Below are positions 45,442-54,410 of a stretch of 64,000 nucleotides of DNA, one piece after another. The notes beneath the pieces were generated by a model that worked only from the letters and a program-made list of their open reading frames with translations, had not been told where the DNA came from and ran no database searches. Position numbers and translations under genes: made by a program. This DNA is from Rummeliibacillus stabekisii. GTDB lineage: Bacteria > Bacillota > Bacilli > Bacillales_A > Planococcaceae. Position 1 is the stretch's first letter; each line of letters opens with the position of its first letter. The stretch is from positions 1 to 64,000 of the forward strand of contig NZ_BJVD01000012.1 in NCBI RefSeq assembly GCF_007988965.1, in the 5' to 3' direction.

Positions 45442-45931
45442 CAGTCACACTCCCAACAGGCTGAAGTCTGCTACGCGTCTTAAACACAAGGAACAGCCCT
45501 ATAAGTAACATAATGATAGCTAAAATATTCCATACTAAATCATAGATGATGAGGTTATCGACATATCGAATTTGGTGAAGCTGCATGACTTTGTGATGGA
45601 CGGTGCCGTCATAAAGCTGAAATCCTCCTAGACCAATCAGCACGCCTCCCCACCACTTTACTGGAGCAAATGCATGGCGGCGATTGACATCGGCTAAAAG
45701 GAACGAACCGCCAATGGTCGCAAACCAGCCGAATGCATGGAAAATACCATCAGATAACAACCCGATATGAAGTGTTGATTTGTCATAAAAATGGTGCCAC
45801 TGAAGTATTAAATGGAAAACAACTTCATCTATAAAGGCGGCAATACCTACTCCAAAAAGAAAACCAGACCATACGTTTCGTTTCGAGTAATGAGATTGAT
45901 TTGTCTGTTGTTTATTATTCATAACGGCCAT
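45428..45931 (-). CDS. DUF2243 membrane protein
   Basis: A 167-residue protein with four predicted helices, starting WSGFLFGVGIAAFIDEVVFH, with the His-containing stretches LILQWHHFYD and GTVHHKVMQLHQIRY. The His residues suggest metal or haem contact (inference). Function is unknown, but DUF2243 genes often neighbour CtaG-like genes, as here. ATG 45931 is 6 bases after AAGGAG; the longer upstream frame is rejected. Confidence 0.83.
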   Translation of the reverse strand: MAVMNNKQQTNQSHYSKRNVWSGFLFGVGIAAFIDEVVFHLILQWHHFYDKSTLHIGLLSDGIFHAFGWFATIGGSFLLADVNRRHAFAPVKWWGGVLIGLGGFQLYDGTVHHKVMQLHQIRYVDNLIIYDLVWNILAIIMLLIGLFLVFKTRSRLQPVGSVTDEQP

Positions 45932-46007
45932 ATTCTTCTCCTTCAAAACGTTTTCATACAGTAGTTTTTCCTTCATCTGCCACCTTTTAAACAATTATTT
46001 GTAAGGA

Positions 46008-46044
46008 AACAAAAACCCCAAACAGCAGCGCTATTCGGGGTTTT
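46008..46044 (-). terminator. Terminator of the DUF3243 gene
   Basis: AAAAACCCC pairs with CGGGGTTTT around an inner AGC/GCT hairpin; situated directly after the minus-strand stop at 46049. Confidence 0.85.
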
Positions 46045-46048
46045 GATG

Positions 46049-46306
46049 TTATTGTAAGTTCTTGTTTTGGACTAACTTAACAACACAGCTAGCTAGTGCT
46101 TCTTTTTCGTTTTCATTTGCAACGCCCCACATATCGGAAAGCACGCGTTGTTGTTCATTCTTCGGGTCAACATTGTTTGCGAGATAATCACCGATTTGCA
46201 TCGCTGCTTGTTTAATCGCATTGTTTGGCATACCTGATTGTTCTGCTTGGTTGACATGTTGTCCTAAGAATGATGTCCATTGTTGCCAGTTTTCTAATAG
46301 AGCCAT
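46049..46306 (-). CDS. DUF3243 family protein, YmfJ-like
   Basis: An 85-residue soluble, mainly helical protein: LLENWQQWTSFLGQHVNQAE at the start, IGDYLANNVDPKNEQQRVL and ELWGV-like DMWGVANENEKEALA. DUF3243 (YmfJ) is conserved in Bacillales, with no known biochemical role. ATG 46306 has an AAGGAGGG site upstream. Single gene. Confidence 0.88.
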   Translation of the reverse strand: MALLENWQQWTSFLGQHVNQAEQSGMPNNAIKQAAMQIGDYLANNVDPKNEQQRVLSDMWGVANENEKEALASCVVKLVQNKNLQ

Positions 46307-46423
46307 TTGAATTCCCTCCTTTTGATAGGTTCAGTATGTGTAGAATTCATTTGGCTATGTATAGTGTTGTAAATTTTTTTGTAAAAAAGAAGACACTCCT
46401 CTAAGAGAAGTGCTTTCGTCTTT

Positions 46424-46855
46424 TTATTGTACTATATGGTCGCCATCCAATGATCGAAGCATTTTATTAATTTTCTCTTCACCAGCAATTACCCAACGGC
46501 TTTTGTCCACAATTTTACCGTCTTTGTCAATTGGTTCTTGGAATTGACTTAGGCCAGTTGTAGCGGTCACCAGCGAATGTTCATCATAATCTAGACCTAA
46601 GTTGACCACATGCTTGATGACAAAAGGTTTGCCAAACTGAATATAGGTAGCGTGATGGTCCAAATCTCCGTCCAGTGTCCAAAAAGGCATACGGAGATAA
46701 ATGGTCTCACCGCCATCACGGTGGAGGATAGAATCGAATTTTCCTTCATGATATTCAAAGTTTGAGCAAAAACTACAGCCATGAGACTCAAATACATCGC
46801 GAATGACACCAAAATACGATTTTTTACCTTCAATCTGTGAATCAAATTGGATCAT
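46424..46855 (-). CDS. YugN-like family protein
   Basis: A 143-residue soluble protein: MIQFDSQIEGKKSYFGVIRD, WDYHEG-like NFEYHEGKFDSILHRDG, YLRMPFWTLDGDLDHHATYI and GEEKINKMLRSL. It matches the YugN-like family of Bacillales; function unknown. ATG 46855 is chosen, 5 bases after TGAGGTGA; the upstream in-frame ATG at 46909 has none. An imperfect hairpin at 46388-46432 may terminate it. Confidence 0.8.
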   Translation of the reverse strand: MIQFDSQIEGKKSYFGVIRDVFESHGCSFCSNFEYHEGKFDSILHRDGGETIYLRMPFWTLDGDLDHHATYIQFGKPFVIKHVVNLGLDYDEHSLVTATTGLSQFQEPIDKDGKIVDKSRWVIAGEEKINKMLRSLDGDHIVQ

Positions 46856-47108
46856 ACTGTTCACCTCATTAGAATTTATCTGACATAACAGGTTATTGGC
46901 ATTCATCATCTAAAGACTGGACAACTACCTGTAAAAGCCCGATGATACACTCCCACTTAAATGGAAAACCATCGAGTGAGTGTCACTTTACTTCATATTG
47001 TTAACCAAAATGCTTCCAATCATTCTTTTGGATATGTAAATATTTTGGAGGTTATATATGATGTATTTTACATATATGTTAGAATAGTAAGAAAAAAGGG
47101 GTGTTCAT

Positions 47109-47606
47109 ATGCGCGGCGCAATCCAAAATAAACGTGTGGAGATTTCACAAGAGGATGCAAAGCATTTTTTGAAGATGGCAAAAGTAGCACATGTGGCAAC
47201 AGTAGATAGTGATGGATTTCCTTATGTTATCCCGCTTGTGTATCTTTATGAGAATGAAAAAGTATATCTACATATCGGCAATATAAGAGAAAGCCACTTT
47301 TGGGAAAACATCAAAGAAAATCCGAAAGTATGTATTGAGGTAAGTCAAATGGGTGATTTGCATCCTGGGAAAAAATATGCTTGCCAATCTGCACTCGTTT
47401 ATACAAGCGTTGTCGTTTTCGGCACCATCAGACGAATTGAAGATGAAAAAGAGAAGGAACTATTTTTTGATCGATTGCTTGAAAAATACGGTGATCCTTC
47501 ATGGACGTTTGAAAGAAAAGGCTATCCCATCCTACCCAAGATTGAATTATTTGAAGTAGACATTGACCGATTAACAGGAAAGCTAAATGAAGGGCTAATT
47601 CATTAA
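47109..47606 (+). CDS. Pyridoxamine 5'-phosphate oxidase-related FMN-binding protein
   Basis: A 165-residue split-barrel protein of the Pyridox_ox_2 type, including nitroimidazole-resistance-like proteins. FLKMAKVAHVATVDSDGFPY, IPLVYLYENEKVYLHIG, CIEVSQMGD and YTSVVVFGTIRRIED are characteristic. FMN or haem binding is expected; substrate unknown. AGGGGTG precedes ATG 47109 by 5 bases. Not close in sequence to the PNPOx-fold protein at 156-641. Confidence 0.85.
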   Translation: MRGAIQNKRVEISQEDAKHFLKMAKVAHVATVDSDGFPYVIPLVYLYENEKVYLHIGNIRESHFWENIKENPKVCIEVSQMGDLHPGKKYACQSALVYTSVVVFGTIRRIEDEKEKELFFDRLLEKYGDPSWTFERKGYPILPKIELFEVDIDRLTGKLNEGLIH

Positions 47607-47611
47607 AGTGG

Positions 47612-47641
47612 AACAGCTGCATAGCCTGCAGCTGTTTTTTT
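47612..47641 (+). terminator. Terminator of the FMN-binding protein gene
   Basis: A 10-bp perfect stem AACAGCTGCA / TGCAGCTGTT followed by a T run. Confidence 0.92.
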
Positions 47642-47758
47642 ATATGGGCAAGATTCTTTTCTAGACATATTTGCGCTTTCTCAGGACAGACTAATGTGTA
47701 CGTTTAAAATATTGTTAATTTGGGAATATAAGTTAGAGCATCTAAGGAGTGATATCAC

Positions 47759-48928
47759 TTGTTGCATGATTATTATGCAGATTTACATATTCATATTGGA
47801 CGTACCTGGAAGGGGCGACCAGTAAAGATTACAGGAAGCAAAACGCTGACTTTGGAAAATATATTAAAAACAGCAACCATGAAAAAAGGATTGGACATCG
47901 TTGGAATAATTGATTGCCATTCGCCCGAAGTATTGGAAGAAATGGCTGCATTAGTAGAGGCAAATCAATTGATAGCATTAGAGGGTGGCGGGCTTCGCTT
48001 TGAAAGCACTACATTAATCCCGGGTGTAGAGATCGAGGTCAATGATGCAAATTGTAAGGGACCGCTACATGTCTTAGCTTACTTCCGATCCATGGAAACG
48101 ATTTGTACCTTTTCAAATTGGATGAGCAACCATATCACGAATATTAATTTGAGCACCCAAAGAATAGCCTGTGACGCATTGACTTTACAGCATAAAGTAC
48201 ATGAGCTTGGAGGTTTATTTATACCTGCACATGTTTTTACACCTTTTAAGAGCGCTTACGGAAAGGGTGTTGAAAAAAGCCTTGCGGAAGTATTTGATAT
48301 GGACCAAATCGATGGTATTGAACTTGGACTGAGCTCAGATACAGACATGGTCAAAGGTATTCAAGAGTTAGAGAAATACACATACGTTACAAATTCTGAC
48401 GCACATTCATTAGGTAAAATGGCCAGAGAATATCAAAAAATCCGATTAGAAGAGCCCACTTTTGATGAGCTGAAAAAAGCATTAAAAGAGGAGGATGGAC
48501 GAGCTATTGTGGAAAACTATGGGCTGAATCCACTTTTAGGGAAATATCACGAAACTGCCTGTGCAGACTGTGGGTTTAGAACAACAGAGATTCCATGCCC
48601 AAATTGTGGCGGAAAACATCTGACGAAAGGTGTTTCTGTGCGCATTAAAGAACTATCCACACAGGACGAATCAAGTAGAGAACGCCCTCCATATATCCAT
48701 CAAATTCCATTAGATTTTATTCCGGGAGTAGGCAAAAAAACAATGGAAAAGCTTCTAGCAACATTTGGGACAGAAATGAATATTCTTCACGTCATTTCAA
48801 GAGAAGAGTTAGAAACGGTAGTGCCCGAAAAAATTGCAGACTTAATCGATAAAGGAAGGAAAGGAGAGCTTTCATTGGTAATGGGCGGTGGCGGTGCCTA
48901 CGGTAAAGTGAAAAAACCACATAAGTAG
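47759..48928 (+). CDS. Endonuclease Q (EndoQ) homologue
   Basis: A 389-residue protein with the EndoQ layout. A PHP-type phosphoesterase core comes first: YYADLHIHIGR metal ligands, IIDCHSPE, PGVEIEVND, FIPAHVFTPFKS, YVTNSDAHSLG. A four-Cys zinc motif follows, CADCGFRTTEIPCPNCGG (residues 263-280). A C-terminal helix-hairpin-helix DNA-binding part (FIPGVGKKTMEKLLATFG) ends it. Archaeal and some Bacillus EndoQ enzymes nick DNA 5' of deaminated bases and abasic sites. TTG 47759 is 9 bases after AAGGAG. It has its own unit. Activity here is inferred. Confidence 0.88.
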   Translation: MLHDYYADLHIHIGRTWKGRPVKITGSKTLTLENILKTATMKKGLDIVGIIDCHSPEVLEEMAALVEANQLIALEGGGLRFESTTLIPGVEIEVNDANCKGPLHVLAYFRSMETICTFSNWMSNHITNINLSTQRIACDALTLQHKVHELGGLFIPAHVFTPFKSAYGKGVEKSLAEVFDMDQIDGIELGLSSDTDMVKGIQELEKYTYVTNSDAHSLGKMAREYQKIRLEEPTFDELKKALKEEDGRAIVENYGLNPLLGKYHETACADCGFRTTEIPCPNCGGKHLTKGVSVRIKELSTQDESSRERPPYIHQIPLDFIPGVGKKTMEKLLATFGTEMNILHVISREELETVVPEKIADLIDKGRKGELSLVMGGGGAYGKVKKPHK

Positions 48929-49145
48929 AGAGAAGCAGCAAGCTAAGACTAAGTATCTCTGCTATTTATAACAGGCTAGTTTACGCTGCCTCTTGAAAAG
49001 CATCACCAAGCTAAAAACAGTAAATGCAGGAAAAGTGATAAATATAATGGTGTGTTTCAAAAATTTATACTATTTTCCATAAGAATATGGTACCTTAATT
49101 TATAAAGAAATTACCTTTCTTTATAAATTTTTAGAGGTGGGCATA

Positions 49146-49808
49146 TTGAAAAAAGTATCAGTAGCTTTAAGTGTTTGGATGGTCGTAGCATTTATCATAA
49201 TGGGGCTTACTATCCCTGCTGATGTAAATGCTAAGGCATCAGCGAAATTTACAGATTCTCTGATGAAATGTGTAGATGGCGATACAGCACACTTTAAGAA
49301 AGCAGGCTATTCACGATTCCTTTATGTGGATACCCCAGAATCAACGAAAAAAATTGAGCCTTATGGAAAAACAGCATCACAATACACATGTACGAAACTT
49401 AAAAAAGCTAAAAAAATTCAATTGCAATATGATGGGGCAAGAAAAGATAAATACGGACGCACACTTGTATGGGTATGGGTGGACGGCCAGCTATTGCAAG
49501 AGTTGTTGGTGAAAAAAGGCTATGTAAAGAAATTCTATGACTATGGCACTTATTCATACGAATCAAAACTTGTGCATCTTCAAGCGATTGTAAAGAAAAA
49601 GAAAAAGGGTCTATGGAGTGGTAAGAAGGAACCGTCTGTAGCCAAGACTTCATCAGCTAAAAAGAAAAAGCCTGCTACTACCAAAAAAACAAATTTTAAA
49701 AATTGCACCGAATTACGCAAGTACTATCCCCATGGTGTTTCTAAATCTCATCCTGCGTACCAGTCAAAGATGGACCGAGACCATGATGGATGGGCATGTG
49801 AAAGATAA
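49146..49808 (+). CDS. Secreted thermonuclease (SNase fold) with excalibur calcium-binding domain
   Basis: 220 residues. A signal peptide occupies residues 1 to about 30 (SVALSVWMVVAFIIMGLTIP, then NAKA). The staphylococcal-nuclease domain carries the catalytic set: Asp in CVDGDT, Arg and Asp in SRFLYVDTPES, and Arg in KYGRTLVWV. A Lys-rich linker leads to a C-terminal excalibur motif, NCTELRKYYPHG and DRDHDGWACE. It is probably an extracellular, calcium-dependent nuclease. TTG 49146 is taken, 6 bases after AGAGGTGG; GTG 49137 lies inside that site. Confidence 0.9.
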   Translation: MKKVSVALSVWMVVAFIIMGLTIPADVNAKASAKFTDSLMKCVDGDTAHFKKAGYSRFLYVDTPESTKKIEPYGKTASQYTCTKLKKAKKIQLQYDGARKDKYGRTLVWVWVDGQLLQELLVKKGYVKKFYDYGTYSYESKLVHLQAIVKKKKKGLWSGKKEPSVAKTSSAKKKKPATTKKTNFKNCTELRKYYPHGVSKSHPAYQSKMDRDHDGWACER

Positions 49809-49818
49809 AAAAATTTAG

Positions 49819-49848
49819 AGCCGACATGTACCTAGATGTCGGCTTTTC
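49819..49848 (+). terminator. Terminator of the nuclease gene
   Basis: Stem AGCCGACAT / ATGTCGGCT followed by TTTTC. Confidence 0.85.
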
Positions 49849-50030
49849 TGCTAATTTAAGAGGAACTTATTTACCGATTTATGTAATTTTTTGTTATAAG
49901 ACGAACTTTGCGATAGGATATAATAGGATGAAATAAAATTTTTTGTCGCTTTTTAGCAAAATTTAAAAACAAACTGTCGTTTGAATCGTCATATATAAGA
50001 TGGGAAGATAAGTGGAAAGTGGTGAAATAT

Positions 50031-52007
50031 ATGCCAAAGCCGATTCAAAAAAATCATAGATACATAGGCGGATTAGATGGTCTAAGGGCAATCGCTGTTC
50101 TTTCGGTGATTCTTTATCATCTTCATGTTGGAGGAATTGCCGGCGGCTATCTGGGAGTAACGATATTCTTTGTGCTGTCAGGCTATTTAATCACAGATTT
50201 GCTGATCAATGAGTGGAATACGACGGGGAGAATTGACTTCAAGAAATTCTTTATCAGGCGTTTTAGAAGGCTAATTCCCGCTTTATTTGCCATGCTGCTA
50301 TTGGTTGGTTTTTGGATTACGTTATTTCAACGATCATTTTTAATAGGATTGCGTGAAGAAATATTATCTGCTGTCTTTTATGTCAGCAATTGGTTTTACG
50401 TTGCACAACATCATTCGTACTTCACAAAGTTTGCTCCACCATCTCCATTGCAGCATATGTGGTCACTCGCTGTTGAAGAGCAATTCTATATTATTTGGCC
50501 GTTGGTGATGTTAGTAGTTCTCCGATTTGTAAAGATGAGCGGGAAGGTAGCGATTGGTATCTGCTCCCTCGCATTCATCTCTGCTATAGCTATGTTTTGG
50601 ATGTACACGCCGGGCGAGGACCCGAGCCGTGTTTATTATGGCACAGATACAAGAGCCTTCTCGCTTCTCATTGGTGCGGCGCTGGCATTCGTATGGCCAA
50701 GTCGTAAATTAAAAGCCAATATTACAGATGAAGCCAAAAAATTATTAAATGGAGCAGGGATCATCAGTGCGTTAGTACTGTTACTCATGATTATTTTTAT
50801 GCATGAAGAAGGTCCGTTTCTTTACGAAGGCGGGATGTTGTTAGCATCTCTTGCGACAGCAGTGCTGATTGCTGTCATCGTCCATCCGGCGAGTTGGATG
50901 GGTGAAATCTTAAGCTTTCGCCCGTTATTATGGGTTGGTGTTCGCTCTTACGGGATATATATTTGGCATTTTCCGTTTATTGTCTTGATGGGAGCAGGTC
51001 TTGAAGGTGTGCCTATACCATTCTGGAAGACGCTAATCATTATTTTAATGACAGTTTTATTTGCAGAGCTTTCATGGCGTTTTGTGGAGGATCCCATTCG
51101 AAAGGGCGAATGGAAGGTTTGGGTATCCAAATTTAAAACACATGAATGGTCATGGAAGTGGAAAGATTGGACATTACCTTACCGCATTGGATCAGCGATG
51201 CTTGGATGTATAGTCATCATTTTTATGATGGGTATGATTTCTACGCCGACTGATACTCAAGCAAGCAGCAGGGCGCTAGAGCAGCATCTGCTGAATGAAG
51301 AGAAAAAATTAGAGAACTCTTCCGATACAACAGAGCCGAAGAAAGAGAAGCAAAATCCTGCTAAAAAGGAAGTTACTTCACAAAAAGAGAATTCCAAAGA
51401 TAACAGTACAAGAGAAGAAGCGAAGTTGGCACAAAAAGAAAAAGAAGCACAACTAGCGAAAAAGAAAGAACAGGCTGAAAAAAAAGCAAATGAAAAAAAG
51501 AAAAAGAAAAAGATTGTTCCAGGCACTGTTCCCTCTTCACTTAGCGTCACAGCTATTGGAGATTCAGTTATGCTAAGTGCTGCCTCTGCATTAAAGGCAC
51601 AAATTCCGCAAATTGTCGTCGATGCAAAAGTAGGGCGACAAATGTATGATACGTACGATGTCGTCACATCATTGAAAAGCCAAGGAAAGCTTGGCAAAGT
51701 AGTTGTTGTCGGACTTGGTTCTAATGGCGACTTTAGCGGACCACAGCTAGAAGAATTACTAAACACCATTGGAAAGACTAGGCATATTTATCTTATCAAC
51801 ACGCGCGTTACGCGAAATTGGCAGGATAATGTGAATCGCAAATTGAATGAGGCTATTAAAAAAAGAGACAATGTCCGGCTGATTAATTGGTATGAAGCGA
51901 CAGAAGATGAAGAACAGCTATTTTATAATGACCATATCCATCCAAATGCTGAGGGTGCGAAATATTATACAGCGCTCATTAGCAGTGAAATTGCGAAACA
52001 TGAATAA
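50031..52007 (+). CDS. oatA: Peptidoglycan O-acetyltransferase OatA-like
   Basis: A 658-residue membrane enzyme. The N-terminal acyltransferase-3 domain has about eleven helices (GLDGLRAIAVLSVILYHL, GVTIFFVLSGYLI, MWSLAVEEQFYI). A Lys/Glu-rich linker follows (about residues 420-495). A C-terminal SGNH esterase domain has the Ser motif IGDSVML and the Asp-His end NDHIHPNAEG. OatA-type proteins acetylate MurNAc C6 and confer lysozyme resistance; some paralogues act on other glycans. ATG 50031 is placed after AAGTGGTGA; GTG 50019 is the alternative. A bidirectional terminator follows. Confidence 0.87.
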   Translation: MPKPIQKNHRYIGGLDGLRAIAVLSVILYHLHVGGIAGGYLGVTIFFVLSGYLITDLLINEWNTTGRIDFKKFFIRRFRRLIPALFAMLLLVGFWITLFQRSFLIGLREEILSAVFYVSNWFYVAQHHSYFTKFAPPSPLQHMWSLAVEEQFYIIWPLVMLVVLRFVKMSGKVAIGICSLAFISAIAMFWMYTPGEDPSRVYYGTDTRAFSLLIGAALAFVWPSRKLKANITDEAKKLLNGAGIISALVLLLMIIFMHEEGPFLYEGGMLLASLATAVLIAVIVHPASWMGEILSFRPLLWVGVRSYGIYIWHFPFIVLMGAGLEGVPIPFWKTLIIILMTVLFAELSWRFVEDPIRKGEWKVWVSKFKTHEWSWKWKDWTLPYRIGSAMLGCIVIIFMMGMISTPTDTQASSRALEQHLLNEEKKLENSSDTTEPKKEKQNPAKKEVTSQKENSKDNSTREEAKLAQKEKEAQLAKKKEQAEKKANEKKKKKKIVPGTVPSSLSVTAIGDSVMLSAASALKAQIPQIVVDAKVGRQMYDTYDVVTSLKSQGKLGKVVVVGLGSNGDFSGPQLEELLNTIGKTRHIYLINTRVTRNWQDNVNRKLNEAIKKRDNVRLINWYEATEDEEQLFYNDHIHPNAEGAKYYTALISSEIAKHE

Positions 52008-52016
52008 ACGATATGC

Positions 52017-52060
52017 AAAAAAGACACGCAAGAGTATTTACTCTCGCGTGTCTTTTTATA
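52017..52060. terminator. Bidirectional terminator between oatA and the antiporter gene
   Basis: A long stem, AAAAGACACGC-x-AGAGTA against TACTCT-x-GCGTGTCTTTT, with A and T runs at both sides between convergent genes. Confidence 0.93.
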
Positions 52061-52065
52061 ATCAC

Positions 52066-54093
52066 TTATTCTACCTGTTCATACAGATTAACACTTTCGA
52101 TGTAATTGATAAATCTGCGTAATTCTCGTTCTTGTTCCCGATTGATTTCGCCCATTTCATACATATGATGAACCTCGGCTCTTTCTGTTTCAGTAATTAC
52201 AGATCGGAGTTCATCTTTGATTTCCTCTTGTTTATTCGTATCCATTGTAACTGGCTTTTTCAGCTGGTTAAGGGCTCTTTCGTATTCAAATGAAACGATA
52301 TAGTAGAGGTCTGGTTCATTTGAAATTGCTGCTTGTTCTTTCAGATAGATTAGCGCTTGTTGGTACGTGTTTCTTCGCACATCTTGTCTCATCTTGATAT
52401 AAGAAATGAACTGCTCTTTGTCTAACCGATACTTTTTACGAGTAATACGCCATTCGTGAACAACGCGATAAAGAATATATAAGACGCCTTTCCGCATGTT
52501 TTGATGGATGGCTCTTTTTCGCTCTATAAAAGCAGTTTGGAATCCGATATACATATCCTCATCCAGGTGGTTGCCTTTATGCAGCTCCTGAATGTATTGC
52601 TCTTCGATAGATAAAGCTTTTAAGCGGATTTTCATAATTTCGCTCTGATATCCAGGATTTCCAGTTTTAGCAGCATTCCCGTCCAGCTGAGCCTGGCGGA
52701 AGAGTTGCTGATATTCGCCAATTAATTGATAAGCTGCTGTCCGATTTTTATCGTTTATCTCACGATGGATCTGTTTAATAGATGCCATCAAGATTTTCTG
52801 CTTGGCTTCATTGAAGCTTAATGAGTCAGCTTTTTCTTCCTTTGTTTCCTCGGTATCAATGAGGAGTGGAAGGAAAACGGTAGCCACAAGCAGTGTAAAC
52901 AAAATGACGGCGGAAGCTAGAAATAAAAGGAGCGAACGTTCAGGGAAGAGCTCCCCATTTTTTGTAAAGAACGGCAGTGATAAGATACCGGCCATTGTGA
53001 CAGCACCACGCACGCCTGTCAGGCTGCTTAGTAAGCTTGTTTTTAAGGTTGGTTTTTCTTCATCTCTACCTTTTTTGTATTCATAGATAGCACCTATGTG
53101 TGACCAAATGAAACGGATCACTAATATAGCGGTACCTATTGCCACGGCATACCCTATTAGCTTCCAGTTATTAATGCTCTCATTTTCAATGGAGGCTTCA
53201 ACTGTGGAGGGAATGTTTAATCCTAACAGTAAAAAGACAATTCCATTTAAAATAAATAGCACGATTGACCACGTATTTTCAGTAAGCAATTGCTCCTCAG
53301 CGAGTACTGTTTCTGTTTTATCTTTAACGAGGGCTTGCGTAATACCTGCTACAACTACGGCAATAACACCGGAAGCATGGAACAAATCTTCTGCCGCCAG
53401 GTAAACAAGGAATGGTGTCAACAGCTGGAGCAACGTATGGAACACAACGTCTCGAATCCCTGCACGTCTTAATGAAAAGCGGATTTGGGTTAGAATGATG
53501 CCAACAACCAAACCGATTAATGCGCCCACTAAAAAAGTGTATGAGAAGTCAATTAGCGCTTCTTTAATGGAGAAGTAGCCAGTAACAACAGCTGCTACTG
53601 CATAGTTGAAGGCAACAAGGCCAGAAGCATCATTAATCAATGATTCGCCTCGTACTACATTTAAAATTTTCTCTGGAATTTGTATTCTTTTAGCAATCCC
53701 ATTGACAGCAACAGGATCTGTAGGCGAAAGAATAGCAGCAAGCGCAAAAGCGGCTGCAAGCGGTATAGATGGTATTAACCAATGGATAAAGTAACCGCCG
53801 GCTATTGTGGTGATTAGTACAAGGACGATGGCATTGCCCAAGATAGGCATTCGCATATTCCAAAGCTGGTCCCTTGGAAAATTACGGCCATCATTGTAAA
53901 GTAGGGGAGCTACGAATAACAATAAAAACCATTCTGTCTTCAATTCTAAGGTTACATTGCTAAATAGAAGGGCTACAATGACACCTAAAGCGACTTGTAT
54001 GAGCGCTGTAGGAATTGAGGGTATGTAGTGGCTAATAATGTTAGAGATAAGTAAGCAGCCCATTAAGACGAAAATAATCATCAGTAAATCCAA
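52066..54093 (-). CDS. Na+/H+ antiporter, CPA1 family (NhaK/NhaP-like)
   Basis: A 675-residue protein with an approximately 410-residue transport domain of twelve or so helices and a charged cytoplasmic tail of about 250 residues. The key acidic motif is present in LAAILSPTDPVAVNGI and the second in GESLINDASGLVAFN. TGVRGAVTMAGILSLP is a further CPA1 hallmark. It exports Na+ (or K+) against protons. TTG 54093 is preferred, 8 bases after GAGAGG; ATG 54102 abuts that site. Single gene. Confidence 0.9.
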   Translation of the reverse strand: MDLLMIIFVLMGCLLISNIISHYIPSIPTALIQVALGVIVALLFSNVTLELKTEWFLLLFVAPLLYNDGRNFPRDQLWNMRMPILGNAIVLVLITTIAGGYFIHWLIPSIPLAAAFALAAILSPTDPVAVNGIAKRIQIPEKILNVVRGESLINDASGLVAFNYAVAAVVTGYFSIKEALIDFSYTFLVGALIGLVVGIILTQIRFSLRRAGIRDVVFHTLLQLLTPFLVYLAAEDLFHASGVIAVVVAGITQALVKDKTETVLAEEQLLTENTWSIVLFILNGIVFLLLGLNIPSTVEASIENESINNWKLIGYAVAIGTAILVIRFIWSHIGAIYEYKKGRDEEKPTLKTSLLSSLTGVRGAVTMAGILSLPFFTKNGELFPERSLLLFLASAVILFTLLVATVFLPLLIDTEETKEEKADSLSFNEAKQKILMASIKQIHREINDKNRTAAYQLIGEYQQLFRQAQLDGNAAKTGNPGYQSEIMKIRLKALSIEEQYIQELHKGNHLDEDMYIGFQTAFIERKRAIHQNMRKGVLYILYRVVHEWRITRKKYRLDKEQFISYIKMRQDVRRNTYQQALIYLKEQAAISNEPDLYYIVSFEYERALNQLKKPVTMDTNKQEEIKDELRSVITETERAEVHHMYEMGEINREQERELRRFINYIESVNLYEQVE

Positions 54094-54102
54094 AAATATC
54101 AT

Positions 54103-54410
54103 CCTCTCAGTTGGAAGAAAACTGTATTAATTTTGCAAAAATTATATGAAAGCCCCTAAGTACTGTTACTGATTTAAAGTGGAAAAGCGGGGGTGTATAT
54201 TAAAAGAATAAAATGTATAAAAGAGTTCTACAACTAATAACCCTTCGAATTGACTATTTTTTTTTTGACACATTCACTAATAACTCCATCATTTAAAATT
54301 AAACTGTGACCAAAATCATGGCAGCAAGTTTTACGAAAGATTATACTAAAGCATGGATAAAGGTGATAACACCTAGCACGAAACAAGCAAACTAAAAGGA
54401 GATGGACAGC
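54103..54410. other. Divergent intergenic region, antiporter / coproporphyrinogen oxidase
   Basis: About 310 bases between divergent genes, with a run of ten T near 54257 followed by GACACATTCAC. Promoters of both genes are expected here; none stood out, and no RNA or repeat is visible. Confidence 0.4.

Noticed and set aside
47690-47758. Sigma-54 promoter candidates near genes of the window
   Set aside because: With sigL present I looked for GG-N10-GC type sites; nothing convincing was found upstream of any gene.
51257-51769. Ser/Phe-rich open frame opposite oatA
   Set aside because: It mirrors the Lys/Glu-rich linker of OatA; low-complexity shadow.
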